DNA of 64,000 nt from Acinetobacter sp. NIPH 298 (GTDB lineage Bacteria; Pseudomonadota; Gammaproteobacteria; Pseudomonadales; Moraxellaceae): contig NZ_KB850055.1 of NCBI RefSeq assembly GCF_000369505.1, positions 1,116,001-1,180,000 on the forward strand, written 5' to 3'. The position numbers were made by a program, and so were the translations under genes. This document shows, in pieces, positions 54,231-60,864 of this stretch. The notes beneath the pieces were generated by a model. The model was given only the letters and a program-made list of their open reading frames with translations. It made no database searches and was not told the DNA's origin. Numbering within the stretch: position 1 is the first letter of the stretch; every line of letters starts with the position of its first letter.

Positions 54231-54269
54231 CACAAAGCTCTAAAGTGAAATGTATTTTAGGGCTTTGTG
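54231..54269. terminator. Hairpin between convergent genes
   Basis: CACAAAGCTCTAAA pairs with TTTAGGGCTTTGTG (one G-T pair) around an 11-nt loop. T-run is weak, but the position between convergent SDR and LysE genes fits a terminator. Confidence 0.65.
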
Positions 54270-54279
54270 AATCAATGGC

Positions 54280-54918
54280 TTATGCTAAATATTGAATGTT
54301 AAATTCTCTATAAAACATTCCCAAAGCCAATATACCCATCATGAGGGACAATGCTCTTAATAAAATGGTTTGTACTTTTATATCACTGAGAACTTTCTTT
54401 AGATTCCATGAAAAAAAGACATAAAGTCCGCCAATGATGGCGAGCGTGAAGATGGTAATAGACACTAAAAACCAGCTTTGCTTTTGCAATGACTGCGCAC
54501 CGAAGATAGCAGGTACAATCGCAAGATAAAATGAAATGGTTTTAGGATTACTCAAAGTAATTAACAGCCCATCTTTATAGGAAAAAAGCGTGTTTTTGAG
54601 ATTTGCAGGTGCTTCATTTTCCAATAGATTACCTTTAAAAAACCAAAACTTATAAGCTAAGTAAAGTAGGTATGAACTTGATAGTAGTATCAAATAAAAA
54701 GCCAAATGTGGACTGAAATGATGAAGAGAAGAAAAAAGAAAAATTGAAATCAATAAGAAAGTGATATCTCCCGTGATGAGACCAAACAGCATCATCAGTC
54801 CATTTTTATATCCCTGCACTAATGTTTTAAACATAAGACCGGTCATGCCCGGTCCGGGGAGGATCGCTGCCAAAGCCAAAGTTAAAACATAGGTCATTGT
54901 TTGTGTGAGATGTTCCAT
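54280..54918 (-). CDS. LysE/RhtB-family exporter
   Basis: 212 residues from ATG 54918; a TTG five codons earlier is open but less likely. Five to six hydrophobic segments; the LPGPGMTGLMF motif near residue 20 and SNPKTISFYLAIVPAIFG near 125 are family marks. Exports an amino acid or derivative across the inner membrane. It is divergent from an Lrp-type regulator with a long dyad between them, the usual regulator/exporter pair. Confidence 0.88.
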   Translation of the reverse strand: MEHLTQTMTYVLTLALAAILPGPGMTGLMFKTLVQGYKNGLMMLFGLITGDITFLLISIFLFSSLHHFSPHLAFYLILLSSSYLLYLAYKFWFFKGNLLENEAPANLKNTLFSYKDGLLITLSNPKTISFYLAIVPAIFGAQSLQKQSWFLVSITIFTLAIIGGLYVFFSWNLKKVLSDIKVQTILLRALSLMMGILALGMFYREFNIQYLA

Positions 54919-55001
54919 GTCAATTAAAACCAAATGAAATCGGATCTCTATTTTTTAATAAATACACAGGTAAATTTGATCTATATGTTCTAGTAAACAT
55001 A

Positions 55002-55030
55002 AAATATAGGGTATAAATAACCCTATATTT
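55002..55030. promoter_or_regulatory. Operator dyad for the Lrp/LysE pair
   Basis: AAATATAGGGT (55002-55012) and ACCCTATATTT (55020-55030) form a perfect 11-bp inverted repeat with a 7-bp spacer, 18 bp upstream of the Lrp-like start and 83 bp from the exporter start. Confidence 0.65.
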
Positions 55031-55048
55031 AACTTTAATAGAAATATT

Positions 55049-55528
55049 ATGCCCAATTTAAAAATTGATAAAACTGATGCAAGAATTTTAGAGTTATTGC
55101 AAAAAGACTCAAGAACCACAAATGTTGACTTATCAGAACAATTAGGTCTTTCAACCTCGCCCTGTTGGCGAAGAGTCAAACATTTAGAAGACACCAAAGT
55201 CATCAAAGGATACGGCGTTTTACTTGATCGCAAAAAACTTGGCTTAGGTGTGATGGTGTTTGTTCGTGTATCGATTGATAGTCATAGCGAAAGAGAGGCA
55301 AAGAAATTTGAAGAAGAAGTCACTGCTTTAGATTATGTTGTTGCATGTTATAGCATTGGCGGCGATGCAGACTTTTTGTTGCAAGTCGTATCACCAGATC
55401 TCGATACCTATGCTGAGTTTTCAATGACCACCATTCGAAGATTGCCTGGAATCAAAGAAATGCAAAGTATGTTTGTCCTGAAAGAAATAAAGCCCTTTTT
55501 ATGTTTTCCAGTAAAGCCTCAGAAATAA
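55049..55528 (+). CDS. Lrp/AsnC-family regulator
   Basis: 159 residues. N-terminal helix-turn-helix (DARILELLQKDSRTTNVDLSEQLGLSTSPCWRRVKHLE; key LS-SPC-RR-K-LE) and C-terminal RAM ligand-binding domain (VACYSIGGDADFLLQVV). It probably senses an amino acid and controls the divergent LysE exporter through the dyad upstream of its own start. Confidence 0.92.
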   Translation: MPNLKIDKTDARILELLQKDSRTTNVDLSEQLGLSTSPCWRRVKHLEDTKVIKGYGVLLDRKKLGLGVMVFVRVSIDSHSEREAKKFEEEVTALDYVVACYSIGGDADFLLQVVSPDLDTYAEFSMTTIRRLPGIKEMQSMFVLKEIKPFLCFPVKPQK

Positions 55529-55535
55529 ACACTAG

Positions 55536-55563
55536 TGCACTGATTTTGACTGATCACAGTGCA
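55536..55563. promoter_or_regulatory. Dyad upstream of the sigma-54 promoter
   Basis: TGCACTG and CAGTGCA flank 14 bases, about 70 bp upstream of the -24 box. It may be an enhancer site for an NtrC-type activator, though the spacing is longer than the usual NtrC site, or a weak terminator of the Lrp gene. Confidence 0.35.
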
Positions 55564-55631
55564 TGGAAAATAAAAATGCATTGTTTTAATGCCAAAAAGT
55601 ATGACGAAATATAAAAATCGTATTACTAAAT

Positions 55632-55647
55632 TGGCACGCCATTTGCT
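55632..55647 (+). promoter_or_regulatory. Sigma-54 promoter of the guanidine operon
   Basis: TGGCACG-CCAT-TTGCT matches the consensus at every conserved position, with GG (55633) and GC (55645) ten bases apart. It predicts a start near 55658, just before the riboswitch. Confidence 0.85.
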
Positions 55648-55669
55648 TCATTTACTCCATCATAAAGTG

Positions 55670-55775
55670 ATCTAGGGTTCCGATAGACAGCTCCTCAAAG
55701 TTGGCTATGACTGAGACCGAGAGTTCACGGTTCGCAAGAACTACACGGAGGGATAAAAGCCCGGGAGGTTGGACT
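55670..55775 (+). promoter_or_regulatory. Guanidine-I (ykkC) riboswitch
   Basis: It carries the conserved blocks of the ykkC class in order: CTAGGGTTCCG, then ACTGAGACCGAGAG, a variable hairpin (GGTTCGCAAGAACT), ACACGGAGGGATAAAAGC and CCGGGAGG. Guanidine binding to this class turns on genes for guanidine breakdown or export. It lies 24 bp before the first DUF1989 gene. With no strong terminator hairpin visible, control may be at translation or by a less obvious expression platform. Confidence 0.93.
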
Positions 55776-55799
55776 TAAACCTTAAAAGAGGTCATGCGA

Positions 55800-56537
55800 A
55801 TGAGCGAATATCATACCAACCAGATTCTTTGGACTGAAAAACTACCCGGTGGTCATCATTGGTCAGGAAGAGTTCAGAAAGGGACTGTTCTTCAGTTTAA
55901 AGCTCTGGCTTCAAACGCCAATGTTTCACTGTTTTGTGTGAATGCTGAAGATAAACTCGAACGTTACAACATGCCAGACACCTTAAAAGGACAACACACT
56001 GCATTTTTAACGACGGGCAATGTTTTGTATTCAGATTTAGGGCGTGTCATGGCATCGATCGTTAAAGATGACCATGGTTGGAATGATACGTTCTGTGGGG
56101 CGAGTCGTCCTGAGCAAATCAGCAAACAGTTTGGTCAACGTCGTTTTCAAGATGCACGAAATGAAATGTACCAAAACGGTGTAGATGGCTTATTGGTAGA
56201 GATGGCGAAATTTTCCCTATCACAAACTGATTTGAGTGCAACCGTAAACCTTTTCTCAAAAGTGAGTCCCAATGATCTAGGTGCTCTAACCTATACCCAA
56301 TTAGACAATACCAACCAAATCATTGAGTTACGTTTTGAAATGGATTGTTTAGTTTTCCTTTCTGCTGCTCCCCATGGTTTAGATAACAGTTCGCTCTACC
56401 AACCAAGCGATATTCAATTGTCTTTGTATAAAGCCAATCCTTTAGCCGACCATGATATTTGTCGTGATGCCTGTCCACAAAATCAACGTGCTTTTCAAAA
56501 CAACGCACGTTACTACGCATTGAGTTCAGCATATTAA
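55800..56537 (+). CDS. cgdA: Carboxyguanidine deiminase subunit, DUF1989 (urea-carboxylase-associated protein 1)
   Basis: 245 residues from ATG 55800, which is 8 bases after AGAGG; the ATG at 55794 is too close to it. DUF1989 sequence: GHHWSGRVQKGTVLQFKAL, NVSLFCVNAEDKLERYNMPDTLKGQ, DDHGWNDTFCGAS with the conserved His/Asp/Cys set, and FEMDCLVFLSAAPHGLD. With the next gene product it forms the CgdA/CgdB deiminase that turns carboxyguanidine into allophanate and ammonia. Which of the pair is A or B is by order only. Confidence 0.85.
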   Translation: MSEYHTNQILWTEKLPGGHHWSGRVQKGTVLQFKALASNANVSLFCVNAEDKLERYNMPDTLKGQHTAFLTTGNVLYSDLGRVMASIVKDDHGWNDTFCGASRPEQISKQFGQRRFQDARNEMYQNGVDGLLVEMAKFSLSQTDLSATVNLFSKVSPNDLGALTYTQLDNTNQIIELRFEMDCLVFLSAAPHGLDNSSLYQPSDIQLSLYKANPLADHDICRDACPQNQRAFQNNARYYALSSAY

Positions 56538-56554
56538 GCCATAGGAGAAGCATC

Positions 56555-57208
56555 ATGACCGTTTTAAACACTTTTGAAAAAGCTACATTAAATGAAGTTT
56601 GTCCTGCGGGTGAAGCATGGATGTGCGAGGTTAAAAAAGGGCAATACTTTCGCATTATCGATTTAGAGGGCAACCAAGCTGTTGATACGTTGTTTATCTC
56701 AGCAGAAAATCCTGAAGAGCGTTATAGCGCGACAGATACGCTTGCCATGAATCAATATATCTATTTAGAAAAAGGCACATCCTTATACAGTAACTTTGGA
56801 CGGTTAATTGCAGTCATTCACGATGATAACTGTGGTCGTCATGACACGTTGGGTGGTGCATGTTCTTGTGAAAGTAATACTGTGCGCTACGCACATGAAA
56901 CTTATCCTATGCATAGTTGCCGCAACAATTTTATGTATGCCTTAGCCAAACATCCAATCGCGAAAAAGCACAATTTGAATGTGCGTCACATTGGTCCAAA
57001 TATCAATTTCTTTATGAATGTTCCAGTTACATCTGACGGACATCTGAAGTTTGATGATGGTATTTCTGCGCCGGGTAAATTTGTCGAGATCAAAGCAGAA
57101 ATGGATTTAATTGTGCTGATTTCTAATTGCCCACAATTGAATAATCCTTGTAATGCCTATAACCCGACTCCGATCCAATTAGTGATTCGTGATGGTGAGG
57201 AGGTTTAG
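56555..57208 (+). CDS. cgdB: Carboxyguanidine deiminase subunit, DUF1989 (urea-carboxylase-associated protein 2)
   Basis: 217 residues. DUF1989 marks: GEAWMCEVKKGQYFRIIDLEGNQAVDTLF (key residues G-QA-D), RYSATDT, DDNCGRHDTLGGACSCE (probable metal site), NVRHIGPNINFFMNVPV and EIKAEMDLIVLISNCPQLNNPCN. Paralogue and partner of the preceding protein. 17 bp after it and 3 bp before the carboxylase, so all three are made together. Confidence 0.87.
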   Translation: MTVLNTFEKATLNEVCPAGEAWMCEVKKGQYFRIIDLEGNQAVDTLFISAENPEERYSATDTLAMNQYIYLEKGTSLYSNFGRLIAVIHDDNCGRHDTLGGACSCESNTVRYAHETYPMHSCRNNFMYALAKHPIAKKHNLNVRHIGPNINFFMNVPVTSDGHLKFDDGISAPGKFVEIKAEMDLIVLISNCPQLNNPCNAYNPTPIQLVIRDGEEV

Positions 57209-57211
57209 TCT

Positions 57212-60200
57212 ATGTTTGATAAAGTTTTAATCGCCAATCGTGGTGCGATAGCATGTCGTGTTATTCGAACACTAAAAAAATTAGGTATTCAATCGGTTGC
57301 TGTCTACTCTGAGGCAGACCGAGATTCTTTGCATGTGACTTTAGCGGATGAAGCGGTTTATATCGGTGATGCACCCGCAAGTCAAAGTTATCTGAATGTT
57401 GACAAAATTTTAGAAGTCGCCAAACAAACAGGTGCGAATGCTATTCATCCGGGTTATGGTTTTCTATCTGAAAATGCTAAATTTTGTGATCTGTGTGAAT
57501 CACAAGGAATTGCATTTATCGGTCCAAACTCAGCTCAAATGCGTGCATTTGGCTTGAAACATACTGCAAGAGAACTTGCAATCGAAGCAAATGTGCCACT
57601 ATTGCCGGGCAGCCAACTTTTGGCTGATGAAGCAGAGGCGTTGTTTCAAGCTGAGCGCATTGGCTATCCTGTGATGCTAAAAAGTACCGCAGGCGGTGGT
57701 GGTATCGGAATGCGTTTGGTATGGAATGCTGAAGAGCTAAAAGATGCTTTCGCGACCGTATCTTATCTTGCGCAGGCAAACTTTAAAGATGCTGGATTGT
57801 ATTTAGAGAAATTCGTACAGAACGCTCGCCACATCGAGGTGCAAATATTTGGTGATGGTCAAGGACAAGTTTTAGCGTTGGGTGAGCGCGATTGTTCTGT
57901 TCAACGTCGCAATCAAAAAGTCATCGAAGAAACGCCAGCACCACATTTAAATGATCAACAACGTTCATATATTCAGACTGTTGCAATTCAACTCATGCAA
58001 TCCGTGAATTATCGTTCAGCGGGTACTGTTGAATTTGTGATGGATACGGACACACAAGATTTTTACTTTTTGGAAGTAAATACCCGCCTACAAGTTGAAC
58101 ATGGTGTCACAGAACAAATATACGGCGTAGATTTGGTTGAATGGATGGTCACACTTGCAAGTGGCGACTGGACAGCACCAACGCAACCTTTGAAATCAGA
58201 AGGACATTCGATACAAGTTCGTTTGTACGCTGAAGACCCGATCAAAAACTTCCAACCGAGTGCAGGTTTACTGACCTTTGTTGAGTTTGATGATCAAGCA
58301 CGTAATGAAACATGGGTAGAAACTGGCTCGACTGTTTCCTCATTTTACGATCCTATGATTGCTAAAATTATCGTCACGGCAAATGATCGAGATGCGGCTA
58401 TTCAAGCAATGAATCATACCTTAGCCAAAACTCAGGTGGCAGGTATCGAAACCAATCTTGAGTATTTACAGAATATTATTGATTGTGAAGTGTTTAAAGC
58501 TGGTACTCAAACCACACGTTTCCTTAATACTTTTGAATGGAAAACTCAAAAAATCGAGGTATTGCAAGCAGGTATTCAAACTTCCATACAAGATGTCACA
58601 GGCCGTTTAGGTTACTGGGATGTGGGTGTACCACCGTCTGGAGCAATTGACCCTTTATCTTTAAATGTGGCAAACCAACTACTCGGTAATACATCTAATA
58701 GTGCTGGTTTAGAATGTACCTTGCATGGACCTACACTAAAGTTTCACTGTGATAGCCAAATCGTGCTTGCAGGTGGTGACATGCCGTCAACCTTAGACGG
58801 TGAGCACATTCCAATGTGGCAAACGGTGAATGTGAAGAAAGGGCAAATTCTTAAATGCGGTAAAATCATCACAGGATGTAGAACTTATATTGGTATCAAA
58901 GGTGGTTTGAATGTTCCTGAATACTTGGGTTCACAAGCGACATTTACATTAGGTCAATTTGGTGGTCACGCAGGACGTAATTTGTTAATTGGTGATATGT
59001 TGCCAATCACTTCTTTTAGTTCAGATCAACAAACAATTTTAAATGCAGAACAAGTTCCGACATTCTCAAACAGTTGGGAAATTGCGGTGATGTATGGTCC
59101 GCATGGTGCGCCTGATTTTTTCACCAAACAAGATATTGATACATTCTTTGAACATTCCTTCGAAGTACATTTCAATTCAAGCCGTACAGGAATTCGATTG
59201 ATCGGTCCAAAGCCAGAATGGGCGCGTGAAGATGGCGGCGAAGCAGGTTTACATCCTTCCAATATTCATGACAATGCCTATGCTATTGGTGCAATCGACT
59301 TTACAGGAGACATGCCGATCATTTTAGGTCCTGATGGTCCGAGCCTTGGTGGTTTTGTTTGCCCAGCGGTCGTTGTTCATTCTGAACTTTGGAAATTAGG
59401 TCAACTAAAAGCAGGAGATAAAGTCAAATTTGTTCCTATTCGATATGAACAAGCAACCCAATTAAATCAAACTTATCATCATATGCTCAGTACAGAGCAT
59501 CTCAATGCTGTGCAATTTGGTCAAAGCTTTTATGCTGAGATTGATAGTTTAAATGATGCTGTGTTAGATCGTTTAGATGGTCAAGAACATACGCCAAATG
59601 TGGTGTATCGCCCCGCTGGTAATAACTACATGTTGGTTGAGTATGGCGAATTGGTTTTAGACCTGAATTTGAGATTCCGCATACATGCATTAATGCAGTG
59701 GGTTAAAGATCAAAACATCATAGCTATTATTGATCTAACACCGGGAATACGTTCACTTCAAATTCATTATGACTCACTCAAACTGGATCAACAGAATTTA
59801 TTGAACCTACTCAAACAAGCCGAAACAGAATTGCCTGATGTGACTGAAATGCAAGTTCCTTCACGTACTGTGTATTTACCTTTGGCTTGGGAAGATTCAC
59901 AAACGCAGTTGGCAACTGAACGTTATATGCAAACAGTGCGCCCTGATGCACCGTGGTGTCCAGACAATATCGAATTTATCCGTCGCATTAATGGTCTGAA
60001 AGATAAACAAGCCGTAAAAGATGTGGTGTACAACGCAAATTATTTGGTGATGGGCTTAGGTGATGTATATCTCGGTGCTCCAGTTGCGACACCGCTTGAT
60101 CCACGTCAACGACTCGTAACGACTAAATATAATCCTGCACGAACTTGGACACCTGAAAATGCTGTTGGAATCGGCGGTGCTTATATGTGTGTCTATGGAA

Positions 60201-60817
60201 TGGAAGGACCGGGTGGCTATCAGTTTGTGGGTAGAACGACTCAAATGTGGTCTCGCTATCGTAGAAATGCAGACTTTGAGCAAGGTAAACCGTGGTTATT
60301 ACGCTTCTTTGATCAGATTAAATTCTATGAAGTTTCTGAAACAGAACTCATGCAAATGCGTGAGGATTTTAAGGCGGGACGACTCAAACTTAGAATTGAG
60401 GACGGTGTTTTAAATCTCAAAGAATATAATCAATTTTTATCAGACAATGCTGAAACCATTTCAAGTTTTAAAACAACTCAACAAGCGAATTTTGATGCTG
60501 AGCGTCGTCGTTGGCATGAGGCAGGGCTAGCAGAATATGTCTCTGAAAGTTTGGATGCAGTCGATGAGGGTGAAACCGTCATCATTCCTGATGGTGGTTG
60601 TGCTGTTGAATCACATATGCCGGGTTCGATTTGGAAAATTGAATGTCAATCTGGGGATATTGTTGAGGAAGGAGCAACGCTAGCGGTCATCGAGGCTATG
60701 AAAATCGAAATTCCGATTGTTGCACCTGAACGCATGAAGGTTGAAAGCATTACCATTGAAAAAGGGCAAACTGTAAAAACAGGGCAGGTTCTATTTACTT
60801 TAGCGCCAGTGGCTTAA
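57212..60817 (+). CDS. Guanidine carboxylase (urea-carboxylase family)
   Basis: 1201 residues with the same layout as the urea carboxylase at 31973-35578: biotin carboxylase (ANRGAIACRVIRTLKKLG), AHS2/AHS1 carboxyltransferase and biotinyl domain (EAMKIEI, biotin on Lys1164). Substrate call: riboswitch and DUF1989 genes in the same operon, plus aspartates Asp674 (REDGGEAG) and Asp696 (AIDFTGD) at positions that are asparagine in the paralogue; an acidic residue suits the cationic guanidinium. It makes carboxyguanidine with ATP and bicarbonate. No allophanate hydrolase follows; a terminator does. Equal length to the paralogue is coincidence, as insertions differ along the chain. Confidence 0.88.
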   Translation: MFDKVLIANRGAIACRVIRTLKKLGIQSVAVYSEADRDSLHVTLADEAVYIGDAPASQSYLNVDKILEVAKQTGANAIHPGYGFLSENAKFCDLCESQGIAFIGPNSAQMRAFGLKHTARELAIEANVPLLPGSQLLADEAEALFQAERIGYPVMLKSTAGGGGIGMRLVWNAEELKDAFATVSYLAQANFKDAGLYLEKFVQNARHIEVQIFGDGQGQVLALGERDCSVQRRNQKVIEETPAPHLNDQQRSYIQTVAIQLMQSVNYRSAGTVEFVMDTDTQDFYFLEVNTRLQVEHGVTEQIYGVDLVEWMVTLASGDWTAPTQPLKSEGHSIQVRLYAEDPIKNFQPSAGLLTFVEFDDQARNETWVETGSTVSSFYDPMIAKIIVTANDRDAAIQAMNHTLAKTQVAGIETNLEYLQNIIDCEVFKAGTQTTRFLNTFEWKTQKIEVLQAGIQTSIQDVTGRLGYWDVGVPPSGAIDPLSLNVANQLLGNTSNSAGLECTLHGPTLKFHCDSQIVLAGGDMPSTLDGEHIPMWQTVNVKKGQILKCGKIITGCRTYIGIKGGLNVPEYLGSQATFTLGQFGGHAGRNLLIGDMLPITSFSSDQQTILNAEQVPTFSNSWEIAVMYGPHGAPDFFTKQDIDTFFEHSFEVHFNSSRTGIRLIGPKPEWAREDGGEAGLHPSNIHDNAYAIGAIDFTGDMPIILGPDGPSLGGFVCPAVVVHSELWKLGQLKAGDKVKFVPIRYEQATQLNQTYHHMLSTEHLNAVQFGQSFYAEIDSLNDAVLDRLDGQEHTPNVVYRPAGNNYMLVEYGELVLDLNLRFRIHALMQWVKDQNIIAIIDLTPGIRSLQIHYDSLKLDQQNLLNLLKQAETELPDVTEMQVPSRTVYLPLAWEDSQTQLATERYMQTVRPDAPWCPDNIEFIRRINGLKDKQAVKDVVYNANYLVMGLGDVYLGAPVATPLDPRQRLVTTKYNPARTWTPENAVGIGGAYMCVYGMEGPGGYQFVGRTTQMWSRYRRNADFEQGKPWLLRFFDQIKFYEVSETELMQMREDFKAGRLKLRIEDGVLNLKEYNQFLSDNAETISSFKTTQQANFDAERRRWHEAGLAEYVSESLDAVDEGETVIIPDGGCAVESHMPGSIWKIECQSGDIVEEGATLAVIEAMKIEIPIVAPERMKVESITIEKGQTVKTGQVLFTLAPVA

Positions 60818-60829
60818 AGAAGTAGGAAT

Positions 60830-60855
60830 AAAAAGACCGCTTAGGCGGTCTTTTT
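60830..60855. terminator. Bidirectional terminator
   Basis: AAAAAGACCGC pairs with GCGGTCTTTTT around TTAG; between the guanidine operon and the convergent TrlF/Ppl gene. Confidence 0.93.
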
Positions 60856-60864
60856 ATTTTTGGC

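Noticed and set aside
31973..60817. Identical length (1201 residues) of the two carboxylases as sign of recent duplication
   Set aside because: Motif positions drift by 3-11 residues along the chains and sequence identity is only moderate, so equal length is coincidental and the paralogues are old.
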